Assembly (NCBI GenBank): GCA_964030475.1 | Contig: CAXIPT010000004.1 | Span: forward strand, 2,121,327-2,185,326 | Length of the DNA: 64,000 nt | Source: Tethya wilhelma | Taxonomy: Eukaryota > Porifera > Demospongiae > Tethyida > Tethyidae | Direction: 5' to 3' | Part shown: piece after piece, positions 43,539-54,540 of the stretch | How positions within the stretch are numbered: position 1 is the stretch's first letter | How the letters are laid out: every line of letters begins with the position of its first letter | Made by a program: the position numbers and the translations under genes | Notes under the pieces: generated by a model | Databases searched by the model: none | Seen by the model: the letters and a program-made list of their open reading frames with translations, nothing else | What the model was told of the DNA's origin: nothing

Positions 43539-43547
43539 TCATGTGAT
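43539..43547 (-). promoter_or_regulatory. M-box-like E-box TCATGTGAT
   Basis: 51 bp upstream of the start at 43488. The GATA position is degenerate (TTATGT). Confidence 0.5.
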
Positions 43548-43930
43548 GATTGTTAACATCATTCACATTTTTATGTCTGACTCAACATGTTTACATCATG
43601 TGTGTTTCAATGAATATTTATACCTCGATCTGTTGTTAAGTGAAATCAGTTTTATCTATTATAATTGTTCAGCATGCACTTAATGTCTATACGGTGCAAA
43701 CAAAAATTAATATGTAAGTATAGCATGCATATGCTGTTGAACTTGTTTTATAGCCAAGATACATGCACCTTTTTGTTAAACTTTCTTCATTCCTTTGTTA
43801 GTGCTATTTTGTTTTCCATCAAATTTCTAATTGTGCATGTACATATAATTATACTATAAGTGATAGTAACAATGTCAATGTGTGTTGTGTGTATGATCAG
43901 TGGTGGTGACCCTTTACCAATTGCAGAAAC
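43548..43930. other. Spacer
   Basis: AT-rich, no gene seen. GTGACCCTTTACCA at about 43907 resembles 12330-12345. Confidence 0.35.
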
Positions 43931-45301
43931 TTAAAACCTTGCATGTTTGAATTTAAAACTAACTTTAAAGTGTAGGTTACCATCAGTGTCTGTGAATTTT
44001 CTACTAAACTTATTAATAGAAGTGTATAATGGTATCCCAGCTCCATACTGCTTTCTCTCTCCCTCTGTTACTCTTGAATAAAGATCTGAGTTTGCAAGTT
44101 TAATTGTTCTAGTACGGTGTATTTTAAAAAATCTACTTTGGCTTAGCAACTTGATACTTGCTTCTCCTTTCAGTGGCCACTTAAGTTCATCATCAAATTC
44201 ACCTCGCATCAAATGAACATACACTGAAAGGAATGTATTGATACTGAGTAGATAGTAGCATTTGCACATCAAACAGAGTCTGTATCCTCTGTCGTGAGTG
44301 TAGAATGGTGGAGAGTACCATGTGTCTCTGGTTTCCTTGATCCTTTTAAGGTTGGGCATTATAATATCTAAAGGTGGGCAATTAATTTTTCCTTGCAATA
44401 GAGTCACTTCAAAATGATTAAGTTTCAACTCTTTCTCTAGTTCTAAAACTCTCTGTTTAAGTGTTTCATTTTCTTTCACTAGTTCATCAGTTCTTTGTCG
44501 ATCTTGATCTTGCTGCTGCTTGTATACAGCTATTTCCCTTTGTTGACTTGTGATTTGCTGCATATTACTAGCTGCCATCATTGATGTGTGTTTGACTAAT
44601 TCAGCACGGAGATGTTCTCCCATATCTTTACGAGGTAGCTTCACCTCACATCCAGCATAGTGGAAGTCACATTCAATAACTGTCAGAGGACAATCTTTAG
44701 CTTCATGGCTCTCCAGATTCTGTCGCTGGAGAACAGCACCACACTTATTAGAACACTCAACTGGGTAGCACTCACACATAGGCCAGTGGTTGGTAGTGAT
44801 ATTTTTAAAAGTTGATACATAAACCTTGCAGTGTTCACAAGTAAAAGGACGTTTTGGACACTCCTCAGTTTGATGGTGGTTGATGTGTTGTCGTTGGTGA
44901 GACTCAGAACAGTGAGTGCATTTGACCATGACAAAGACACACCCTTTAAGCTGGTTATCAGGTTGAGAGTCCAAGTTGAGATGGTTGTCTAGTTCTCCTA
45001 GCTCTCCAGTCCACTCACAACCTTCTTTTTGCTGAATACAATAAACCCTAAGCTTATAAAGGGATATTTGAAGACCTTTGTTTGGAAAGTCAATGAAATT
45101 TCTCTTATTGCAGTGTGGGCATGGATTCTTCAATGCTTTAACACGCTCAATACAAAAACGACAATAGCTTTGTCCACAACAAATGACTTGATAAGGTTCA
45201 CGAAGAATTAGCATGCAGATAATGCACTTGGTTTGAATGATCTGAGGAGGTTTCTCTACAAGCTTGCACTCAAACCCACTAGCTAGTTTAGACACAGCCA
45301 T
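43931..45301 (-). CDS. TRAF-like protein, one-finger form, 456 aa
   Basis: Single exon, start MAVSKLASGFECKL. RING-like about 26-64 (CIICMLIL ... CCGQSYCRFC ... CPHC), where the usual C-x2-C pair reads CRFC. One KRPFTCEHC unit, PVEC and CDFHYAGC fingers, a coil with SNMQQITSQQREIAVYKQQQ, and MATH (SPPFYTHDRGYRLCLM, RGEFDDELKWPLKGE). It shares SRFFKIHRTRTI and an IPLYTSINKF-type ending with the gene at 42148. Confidence 0.9.
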   Translation of the reverse strand: MAVSKLASGFECKLVEKPPQIIQTKCIICMLILREPYQVICCGQSYCRFCIERVKALKNPCPHCNKRNFIDFPNKGLQISLYKLRVYCIQQKEGCEWTGELGELDNHLNLDSQPDNQLKGCVFVMVKCTHCSESHQRQHINHHQTEECPKRPFTCEHCKVYVSTFKNITTNHWPMCECYPVECSNKCGAVLQRQNLESHEAKDCPLTVIECDFHYAGCEVKLPRKDMGEHLRAELVKHTSMMAASNMQQITSQQREIAVYKQQQDQDRQRTDELVKENETLKQRVLELEKELKLNHFEVTLLQGKINCPPLDIIMPNLKRIKETRDTWYSPPFYTHDRGYRLCLMCKCYYLLSINTFLSVYVHLMRGEFDDELKWPLKGEASIKLLSQSRFFKIHRTRTIKLANSDLYSRVTEGERKQYGAGIPLYTSINKFSRKFTDTDGNLHFKVSFKFKHARF

Positions 45302-45364
45302 GGCAGTCTCTATACAATGTTGAAAAGATCAACTTAATTTGCCTGCATGCATTGCATAATAGAA

Positions 45365-45373
45365 TCATGTGAT
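45365..45373 (-). promoter_or_regulatory. M-box-like E-box TCATGTGAT
   Basis: 64 bp upstream of the start at 45301. ATCATTCACATTTT follows, as at 43555. The GATA position is degenerate. Confidence 0.5.
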
Positions 45374-45759
45374 GTGTCTTAATATCATTCACATTTTCTT
45401 GTCAATAATTCATGATTACTCCATGTGCATATCATATGTTTACAATGATCATACTGTATACCTTTACCTCAACATCCAAAATCAATGTCTTCCTGGGTCC
45501 AAATACCTAGCTTAATTGCATGGTATAGACATTTAGTACCTGAAATTTTTTACTGCCACATTGTATGCCAAAGTGTTTTATTTGTTGTAATGTACACTTA
45601 ATTGGTTTTGCTTCATATACCAGTCCTTCCTCACTTCCAATATTCTAGTAAGTCAACTAGGAAAGGCCTAACTTCCATTATAGTGTTGTGATATATCTAT
45701 ATCATGCATATCACACTAGCTGAATGTGTTGTTATACTTCCATGGCATTGTATGCAGTA

Positions 45760-45915
45760 TAATATTGTCTCTGTTAAGTGTTCAGTGGATCCATCTTGTC
45801 TTGACAGCTGGATGCATGGAAATGTGTCCACACAGTGACCATTTCAGTTCATCATCAAATTTTCCTCGCATTAAAAGAATTTCTACTGTGAGAAAAATTT
45901 TACTTGGCTCTTTGT
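45760..45915 (-). pseudogene. TRAF MATH-domain relic
   Basis: Contains GTGTTCAGTGGATCCATCTT, GACAGCTGGATG, ACCATTTCAGTTCATCATCA and CCTCGCATTAAAAGAAT, matching the QDGSNEH to GEFDDELKW coding segment of intact genes. It is isolated and frame-broken. Confidence 0.75.
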
Positions 45916-46226
45916 GATACTTTAGAACATCCTATAGGCAAGCATTTGTAGTATACCCTTTCACCTCATGTCATGTGATAAAGTTTTCAAAAAATGCATG
46001 TCTTGCTTTTTAGCTATAATAAGAGAATAATATTTTCAATATCTATAATTGACCATAGCAATTGGCAGTTGATGTTAGTTCAGTTTTAGTATCATCCATC
46101 ATGCTTTATATTACAGCAATGCCTATGTTAGTAATATTGGTGGCCCTCACTTTTAAAGATCATATATGCAATGTATGACTACAACAAAAAAAAAAGTTGC
46201 ACAGTATACAAAATTAGAAGCAAAAT
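45916..46226. other. Spacer
   Basis: AT-rich. GTCATGTGATAAAG at about 45970 is another E-box of the TRAF-promoter type, without an adjacent gene. Confidence 0.4.
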
Positions 46227-47580
46227 CTACATAGATTTGAAACTGACTATTTTAAAATGAAGATTACCCTTAGTATCAGTGTAGTATTGGTGACATTAAT
46301 TCATCAATAGTAATCAAAGTAGTCACTATGTATCCGTTTGCCTGCTGACTTCTCGCTTCCTCTGTTACTCTATTTGGGAAAATAAGTGGAATTGGTTTTT
46401 TGAGGTGTTCGTTTGATCCATCTTGTCTCAAGAGCTGGATAGTTACTTCACCTTTCAGGGGCCATTTTAGTTCATTGTCAAATTCACCTTGCATCAAATG
46501 GACATCGAATGCAAAAAAGGAGTCTTCAAATTTTTTGCACCCTAAACAGAGTTTAAAGCCTTTGTGATTAGTATAGAATGGTGGGGAGTACCAAGTGTCA
46601 TTGCCTTCCATTAGCTTTTTAAAATTTGTCATTACTATCTCAACTGGTAGAAATCTAAATATGCAATTGAATAGTATTTCTTGCTCTTTTGCTAGTTCGG
46701 CAACACTCTGTTTGAGTGCTCCATTCTCTTTTAGCAGTTCGCCCATTTGCTTTTCATATTCTTTCTTCAATCTTTGTCTATCTTGTTCTTGCTGCTCTTT
46801 GAAGGTAGCTAACTTATTTTGTTGACTAGTGATCTGCTGTTGGTAGCTAGTAGCCATCATTGATGTGTGTTTGACTAATTCAATACGGAGATGTTCTCCC
46901 ATGTCTTTACGAGGTAGCTTCACCTCACATCCAGCAAAGTGGAAGTCACATTCAATAACTGTTAGAGGACAATCTTCAGCTATATGGCTCTCTAGATTCT
47001 GTCGCTGGAGAACAGCACCACACTTATTAGAACACTTAACTGGGTAGCACTCACACACAGGCCAGTGGTTGGTTGTGACATCTTCAAAAGTTGACTTGTA
47101 ATCCTTGCAATGTTCACAGGTAAAAGGACGTTTTGAACACTCCTCTGTTTGATGGTGATTGATGTGTTGTCGTTGGTGAGACTCAGAACAGTGAGTACAT
47201 TTGACCATGACAAAGACACGCCCTTTAAGTTGGTTATCAGGTTGAGAGTCCAAGTTGAGATGGTTGTCTAGTTCTCCTAGCTCTCCAGTCCACTCACAAC
47301 CTTCTTTTTGATGAGTACATCGAACTTTCAGCTTATGGAGAGACTTTTGAAGACCCTTGTTGGGAAAATCATTGAAATTATTTGTATTGCAAAGTGGGCA
47401 TGGATTGTTTAATGCCTTAACAGGTTCTATACAAGAACGACAATAGTTTTCTCCACAACACATTGCTTGATAGGGCTCACGAAGAATCAGCTTGCAAATT
47501 GGACACTCAGTTTGAAAGGCTTCATTATGTTTCTCTACAAACTCACACTCAAACCCACCAGCTTGTTTAGACTCAGCCAT
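46227..47580 (-). CDS. TRAF-like protein, one-finger form, frameshift near the C-terminus
   Basis: Open from MAESKQAGGFECEF (47580) for 434 codons to a TGA at 46276. RING-like with Glu at the His position (CPICKLIL ... CCGENYCRSC ... CPLC). One KRPFTCEHC finger unit, PVKC and CDFHFAGC fingers, coil, and MATH (SPPFYTNHKGFKLCLG, QGEFDNELKWPLKGE). After ITIDEL the expected ending (CHQYYTDTKGNLHFKIVSFK) continues in another frame to about 46227, so a 1-base slip removes the last beta strands. Also, IFPNRVTEE is shorter than in paralogs. It might fold poorly, or the slip may be a base error. Confidence 0.78.
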
Positions 47581-47601
47581 GACTAACTTGATACTTTTAG
47601 T

Positions 47602-47610
47602 TCATGTGAT
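47602..47610 (-). promoter_or_regulatory. M-box-like E-box TCATGTGAT
   Basis: 22 bp upstream of the start at 47580. CTTCCTAATTTGGTTG follows at about 47635, a degraded version of the second conserved element. Confidence 0.5.
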
Positions 47611-48034
47611 GTACAGTATATGTGTGTATTCTTGACTTCCTAATTTGGTTGTTTATTCTGCATGCCCAAAACATTCCACAAGTAATTCACCATGGCAACC
47701 ATGGTGATGCATCACCTATTTATAGATATACATATATAGATCACAAGTGTATTATTACAATGTCAATGAGATTTCTGTGTCTGCTTTACTTTTATATGAT
47801 TCAAAAGTGTTCTCTGTTCCATATTCTGTACAATCGTGTAGACCTTGACCATCATTGTGCAAAAATACTACTCCGTCAGATTTGTTCGGAAGTTTGTAGA
47901 TTAAGTGTGATCTGTTCACCGAACTGCGATCATAAATATTTGTATACGTTCACAAATTGTGTGTCTTTGCATATGGAGCTTGTGATTATTGTTATTTTAC
48001 CAGATATATCACAACAAAGGCTCTTTCTAAAATG

Positions 48035-48160
48035 ATTTGATATAGGGTTCACGAAAAATTAGTGAGCAGATGGGTGAGACACTTGGTTTGCAAACATCGA
48101 TTCTGTTGGATTCTTTACAAACCCACACTCAAAACCACCAGCTAGTTTAGAGGTAGTCAT
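48035..48160 (-). pseudogene. TRAF N-terminal relic
   Basis: Minus strand reads from a start at 48160: MTTSKLAGGFECGFVKNPTE-like sequence, then degraded RING start (CLTHLLTNFS-type) with indels. It stops about 40 codons in. TCACATGAT (reverse of the promoter E-box) lies upstream at about 48207 and TTTTAGCTATCAAT at 48235, so promoter and N-terminus survive together. Confidence 0.7.
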
Positions 48161-48523
48161 ACTTATGACTTACTGAATACATGCATCCCTAGATACCAGG
48201 GTTGCCTGGTCAGATCACATGATACCATAATCTAGTTTTAGCTATCAATAAAAAATTCTACTACTTATTTTCCGTGGCAACTGTATGATAATAGACCACT
48301 GATAGTACATCTGTAATGCATGTGTTTAGTGTACAGGAGGTATAGTCTGTCATGCAACTTGAAATTGGCCATTTTAGCTAGAATTTTCACCATTCAAACT
48401 TTTTTGTTGAGTGTAATTGTTAGTAAACCAAAAGCCCAGCTATATGATATCTCATGAATTGTTTATATAGCAGTAAAGTTCTGCTTGCTTGCATTAAAAC
48501 TCTCAGCTCCTCTCTCTCCCCTC

Positions 48524-48614
48524 TCTCTGACGCTATCCCTCTATGCTCAAGTCAGTGACCATGTGGTCGGCTGTCCTTCCTAAGCTCCAGGGAGCGGCTG
48601 ACCTCATGCTACCA
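48524..48614 (+). pseudogene. eIF2D exon fragment, decayed copy 5
   Basis: First half of exon B only (CGCTATCCCTCTATGCTCAA, CGGCTGTCCTTCCTAAGCTC, GGCTGACCTCATGCTACCA), truncated at an A/T-rich stretch. It is preceded by a CT-rich tract like the pyrimidine tract of a splice acceptor. Unlike the others it has no TRAF gene to its right; the foldback element and death-domain genes follow. Confidence 0.85.
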
Positions 48615-48764
48615 AAATGTTTTTTTTTTTTTAATGAAAGGAGAGCCTGAAACTTTTACTATAGTCGAGAAAAATATGTGATGTAAAATTTTGTTTATGC
48701 ACATGTAAATGTTGTTAATTTTGTATATATCCTATTATGAATTGTGTTTGAAAGTCTTGCTATA

Positions 48765-49732
48765 GGGCAATTCCAGGCCAAGTCAACACAAAAAATGAGC
48801 ACCCTCATAGAATTCAACGAAACTTGAGGTACATATACCTTACCACAAGTTATTATCCCACACCTGATTTGGGTGTCATATGTTACATAGCTTCTGACTT
48901 ATAAGCGTCCGAAATTTGCCATTTTTTGATGACATTTCACCATTTATTAGAAAATAACTAATGCTCTGATTGTTTTTAGCTGCCAAGACTGATACCATTG
49001 TACTCGGCATGAAATTTTGCTTCAGATGATATACTTGAAGTTGATGGTCACTCGCTAGCAGGTCAAAGGTTATTTTTTAAATCTATAATTGAGCGTTACT
49101 AAAAAAAGACGTCTTTTTTTTGCGTGATTTTCACTCAATGTAATCTACAAAAATCATCCTTTATTTTGTATAAGTTTGGTGATGGGATCTAAATGGGATC
49201 AGGAGATACAGGTCAAAACGCATGCCTGAGTATAGTATTTTAATTTATAAGTATTTTTCTTTCATGGATTTTGAACAAAAGTGTATGTTTAGTCCTGTAT
49301 CTTCTGATCCCATTTAGATCCCATTACCAAACTTGTACATAATAAGGAACAATTTTTGCAGATAACATTGTAAAAAAATTGCGGGAAAAAAAAGACGCCT
49401 TTTTTTAGTAACGCCTTTAAAAGACGACCTTTAACCTGCTACCGAATGACCACCCACTTCAAGTATATCATTTGAAGCAAAATTTTATGCCGAGTACAAT
49501 GGTACCAGTCTCAGTAGCTGGAAACAATCAGAAAAAAAGTTATTTGCTATTAAGCGGCAAGAAATGATCAAAAATGGCAAATTTCAGTGGCTTATAAGTC
49601 AGAAGCCATACAACATATGACACCCAAATCAGGTGTGGAATAATAACTGGTGGTAAGGTATGTGTACCTCAAGTTTCGTTGAATTCCGTAAGGGCGCTCA
49701 TTTTTTTGTGTTGATTTGGCCTGGAATTACCC
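48765..49732. mobile_element. 968-bp foldback element (near-perfect palindrome)
   Basis: The left arm starts GGGCAATTCCAGGCCAAGTC and the right arm ends with its complement (TTGGCCTGGAATTACCC). The arms match over about 450 bp on each side with scattered differences (for example CACACCTGATTTGGGTGTCA against its complement), meeting near 49248 with almost no spacer. No transposase. It would fold into one long hairpin. Confidence 0.85.
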
Positions 49733-49749
49733 ATTTATGTATTACTTAC

Positions 49750-50071
49750 CTTTTGCACACCAGCACACTTTGTATGCCAACTTAGCATTCTTCAGCTTTA
49801 GGCACACACCTGTGAGGGTTCGATATGTCGCTTTGATCGATGAATTCCTCTTCCATGCTTCCAACATCTTTAGTGTTCTTTGCTGGTATCCACGTACATC
49901 TTCAGCAATCCCATCCAATACAGCATAAGAGAGACCAAGATACTCTCCATACAGCTGCCAATTAGGCAACTCTAAAGCTATGTCAAGAATGTGTTTATCT
50001 TTGTAGGGTTGATCAAGTTGTTCATCAGTTACGCCCACATGTCGTTTCAGCTCATCTAACGTCACAGACAT
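49750..50071 (-). CDS. Orphan death-domain exon
   Basis: Starts MSVTLDELKRHVGVTDEQLD and encodes a death-domain fold of about 90 residues, with helices around DKHILDIALELPNWQLYGEY, LGLSYAVLDGIAED and RTLKMLEAWKRN. Death domains mediate homotypic assembly in innate-immune and apoptotic signalling. The frame runs into a strong splice donor (AAAAG|GTAAGTAA, exon end 49750, phase 1), so further exons are expected to the left. Only 15 bp beyond the donor the foldback element begins, and I see no matching downstream exon. Reading through the intron adds two codons and stops. Either the gene is truncated, or its remaining exons lie beyond the insertion. Confidence 0.65.
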
Positions 50072-50395
50072 TGTCTGAGTGTATTATATATAATTATGTG
50101 TGTCAAGACCTTGATCAGTCTAAATGTTTTTCGTGTATAAGTCTTATAGCTTTACCTTAGTAGACTAGACAGATCCTTTTCTTGTCCTGAGCTTCCCAAC
50201 TTGATATAAAAACCATATCTATGTAAAAACATTACGTAATTCTAGCAAAGGGGCGGGGCTCCCAAGTAACAATGGAGTTGGTGAAGACAAAATACTAAAT
50301 TTTATGTACACTTGATAATAGAAATGCATGAAAATTATCATAATTATTATTATATAGCTATGACAAGCACATGTACAGTGACTAACTCTCTAGAG
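50072..50395. other. Spacer between two death-domain genes
   Basis: Intergenic. An ACTCAG just before the ATG at 50071 could instead be a splice acceptor, which would make the death-domain exon internal. Nothing else is seen. Confidence 0.4.
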
Positions 50396-53300
50396 CTAAA
50401 CTGGGCAAGTATGTATACACCAAGGTTTGTCTTTTGTGATCTCATCAGCAACACCACTTTGTCCTCCTTTTTGTAAAGCCTCGATCAAAACATTCCATGT
50501 GAGTTTACCATTGTGGTGTTTTTGGAGGTTCTCAAACACATCATCCTCTTTGCGGAGTAAGGCCTTCACCACATCATCGGGAAGGGTGTTCATCTTTTCA
50601 ACATTGTAATATTTCAAACCTAACTCTGTTCCAAGACGCCTGATCTGAGCTTGATCCAATTTAACTAAATAACCACAGATCCTACGAAAGTCCTTGTCTG
50701 TTAAAATAAAGATAATAATATGTGGTCAATGCATGAATATTTGAACCTGGTTTACAAGTTACCCATCTCAATAGTAGAATGATTTGGCATAGACTGCTCC
50801 AAACTAGGTGGAGGCTGAGTGACCAAGTTGCTAGGCTGGTTTAGTGTGGCTCCACTTGGAAGATGACTTTCGATATGCTGGTAAGAGTTCAAACTTAGTA
50901 CAGTATAGTCACTTCCTAACAGTGGAATAAAATAAATTAAATCACAGTGCAAGAAAATCAACTTGAAAATTGAAAGTCAACCATAATTCACTAACCAGCT
51001 GGCAGACCACCTTGGAAGGGTGGTTGATTGGAAGACAGATTAGGAGCACCCTCAGGGTGACTTCCTAGCAGATTCTCTTGCGCTATATAATTATATGGGT
51101 TGATAGAGAACTATTAAATTAATAACAGTGCCACTATTTTCACAATGTTCCATGAATGGACAAACCTCCAGCACTAGTTGTCCTACCACCTGCAGGTAAT
51201 GAATGTCTTGTATGAGGTTGGTTTACATTTGAAGTATGAGCTGATGTATGGTGTCGTGCTGAAGGGAAAAATAGTATCAAGTTATTATGTTGTGTGTAGC
51301 ATGGCACTTTACATAACAATATACTCCAATATCTGACAATGAAGGCCTTCTACAGTACTTACCATTTGTGAAACCACGATGGTACGGTGGTTGGCCAGGA
51401 GGCACAGTTAGTGCATGATTTCCTGGACCTGATGTATACTGCTGTGTAACAACAGCTGCTGAAAGGTGGGAAATGTAACATTGTGCATAATAAATTTCTC
51501 TGACTAATCTCTTTTGCTGCTAACCTCCATAGCTTGGCAATGTTGGCTGGGTACTTTGAAACAATGTGTGTGGACCAAAATGTGTATCTGTCCAAGTAGC
51601 CATGTTAGCAGCTTGACCACCTCCTGATGTGTGCTGCTGCTGTGGTACTGAAGCAGCTGTACTGTAGATCATAGGACCCCGGTGTTGCTGGTAGTGATGT
51701 TGGCTGCCATAATTCATACGTTGAGAGTTAGAAGGCCTAGGGTAGCTCATAGGAGGATTTCCATGAGCTATGAATAAGGAACAAAATTGCATTATATGTA
51801 ACTCAATCTTCAAATACACCAGTTTTTATTCTTACCATAACTCCCAACACCAGCTGAAAGGCTACTCAGTAAAGAACTTGAATCTTTGCCCACATGAACC
51901 CTTTGGAATTGTTGCTGCTGCTGTAGCTGTTGATAAGTGTGAGGGTATGTGGGGGGAGCGCTCCTAGACTGAGTCATATGGGACTGAGCAACAGAAGGAA
52001 GAGGCTGTTGCTGATGATTAGGCACATATCCAGAAGGATGACTTCCTAAAGATGGTGCAACTAGTTGGCCTGCTAAAGGAGAGCAATGAGGTTTATATAT
52101 CTACAAAGACAGTATAATTACACCACTATAAATGTACATAGCTTTCTTAGCTATCACTAACCTCCAACTCTCCCTGAATAAGGGGTCATCTCAGGGACAA
52201 TTCCCATAACATAAGGTTCTGGTTGTTGATGTGACATCGTTTGGTAAGGAGGCTGAAGGCTATAGTTTTGGTGAGTATACCCATAGGCCAGTGGATTCAG
52301 CATGCTAGTTGCACTCACAGGTGGAATAGGGACTGTCTCTGGCACTAAAGGAAGAAAATACCAATGTACGTTAGAGTAGGGATTTGGAATATTAATAACC
52401 ATACACCACTATAAATGTACATTATTTTCTCCGTGCCATACGCTGAAATCACTATACTGGGTCAATTAAGATATACTACTATAAATTAAATTGGGACCCT
52501 TACCAGACTCCTGTCTACAATGGCTTCTATCCTCATCATTCCAAATTTTATGCACTTCTTCTAGTTCTTCTGACAATGAATCATTGTGTGGACACTGCCA
52601 ATATGTCTTTTCTTCCAAGACAACAATTTTGGCAGGATGTAGCTTGTCTTCCCCACAGGGGCAAAGTACGGTTTCTTCTGGTTTGTTTTCAATATAGTTG
52701 AGATGATCAGTGGCTTTGGCTAAGGCAATTAATATTGCTGTCTTTACAGATTGACAAAGCCTTTTAAGTTTGGAATCTACAATGATCAGGATGAAATCAT
52801 ACATATCTATTAAGGTGACAGTTCCAACAGAAACTGTAAACTGTACAATATTTCTGTATAGACATTCAGGTTTGTCATCCTTTTGCTTTAACCGCCATGG
52901 TCTACGTTTGTCTTTGGATGAAAGAAGCATTGCAATTGTGAAACTGAAGACCCCAGTGTAAAGACCATTAGGAAAGCGAAGAACAAGAGGAGGTATATCA
53001 TGCTTGCATCGTGCAATGTGACCTTCAACTTCATCCATGGTGTGCAAAAGACAAGGCATGAAGTATTCTACCCTATTTTTGTGGTGACTGTCATTATCCT
53101 TCTGAAATTCAGCAATAATATGGAGACGCTGGAAAAGGATGAACAAGTTGCTAGCTGTGAATATGTTGGGCTCATAATGTAATGGGAATGTTTCAAGAAT
53201 ACTTTCAGTGACTAAACCAAAATCACGAAATTTGGTCCAGTCTATTATTGTGGCTTTGTGATCACCTTTGCCTTCGTTAAGCTTGTACCAGTGTTCGACT

Positions 53301-54540
53301 AACTCTGTTAACTTGTCAATTAAAGCCTGGATATGACAAAAAATCACTTTAGGCAAAATCTTAGGATAGTAAAAAATGATATTGAGTTTATCAAGATACT
53401 CCAGAGCCTCATCCATGGCTTCCATGCTGCTAAAATGAAGAGTGCAGGCAGCTTTCCAGCATTCTTCCTTTGTGATAATTTGTCTCTGCTTATCTTCAGC
53501 AATCTCTTTAAACTTCAGCTGTAGCATAAGCCACCGAAGAGGAATTTTTTTTTCGGACTTGGACTGAAAGAAAGTGTTGTTGATTTCATGTCGAATATTT
53601 TGGGCCATCATATTTTCTTCATCTCCTCGGCTAGTTGCATCTATACCAAAGAGTATATTACATCCACAGCGAATCATCTTCAAATTTTCCTTGTATGGTA
53701 ACACAAGCCTTTCCATTCTTTTCTTTTTTTCCTCACGAGTTTCACCACTCTTGTCCTCTTGATCTGCATGAGTAGCAATGAATAGCATAGTTGGGGGGGT
53801 GCCTGCACTATTGCTGTACTTCATTGACTGAACTGACTGCAAAGCATACTTCACATGTTCTTCATTTGTGTGTGGGGATTCAATTGGTTTTGAGAGAGGC
53901 TTGCCTTCTTTGTTGTAATATTCAATAAATGGTTTCTGAGATAGAGATTCTGAAAGCTTCTGCACATGGATGTACAAAGATGTTTGCCGCAAAAACAGTG
54001 GTAGTACCACTTGAAACTCAGGTTGGCCACCACAGTCAGTTAGAGATATCCATTTTTGTTCCAAGTGGAGGCCATCATGGTCATCATGGTCATCATGTTG
54101 CAATTTGTCCATTAGAGCAACTACTTTTCTTTCAGTGGCTCTCCCAATGGATTCTTGTATGTTAGTGTCTTGCACTGTTATGGCAGAATCAGAATCTTCT
54201 TCATCTGAATTAATAGAATCTTCTTCTTCTGAATCTACATTTGAAGGCTCTAAGTCATGGGAATGATTCTTAAATGCTTTTGTTGCACATATGTGAGCTA
54301 GAAACTTGTTTAAGTCAAGTTTATTCCACATTGTACTTTTAGAACCAGTCACAATTGGAACAACACACACTGGTCTACAGGCACAGGGTGTGCTTTGACG
54401 AATAGCTTGGTGTTTGTCTCCAAGGAGAAAATGTAGTGTGGAGGTTTTGCCTGAACCAGCAACTCCAGTAAGTAAGATCTTAACGATCCTTATAATGACA
54501 GACCCCCCCTTCATTGCTTCATCAAAGAGTTGAGTGTTAT
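50396..54540 (-). CDS. Roc/COR-like GTPase with P/Q-rich linker and C-terminal death domain
   Basis: Nine exons: 52504-54540, 52162-52344, 51836-52069, 51525-51767, 51363-51458, 51166-51258, 50996-51082, 50763-50915 and 50396-50697, all joined in phase 1 and all internal exons multiples of 3. Exon 1 begins at a splice acceptor (CTGCAG), so at least one 5' exon is missing. It encodes a P-loop (GVAGSGKTS), an acidic insertion (DSEEEDSINSDEEDSDS), switch II (TDCGGQPEF), THADQ in place of NKxD, and a COR-like winged-helix part (IPLRWLMLQLKFKEI, EALEYLDKLNIIFYYP). The seven middle exons encode a Pro/Gln/Ser/His-rich, probably disordered linker of about 360 residues. The last exon is a death domain (DKDFRRICGYLV ... 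LTWNVLIEALQKGGQSGVAD). Together at least 1,140 residues. ROCO-type GTPases with death domains (DAPK-like) act in cell-death signalling. Confidence 0.85.

Noticed and set aside
49750..50697. Joining the two death-domain exons into one gene
   Set aside because: The upstream one ends in a clean stop codon after a complete death domain, and using the possible donor just before it would create a stop at the junction.
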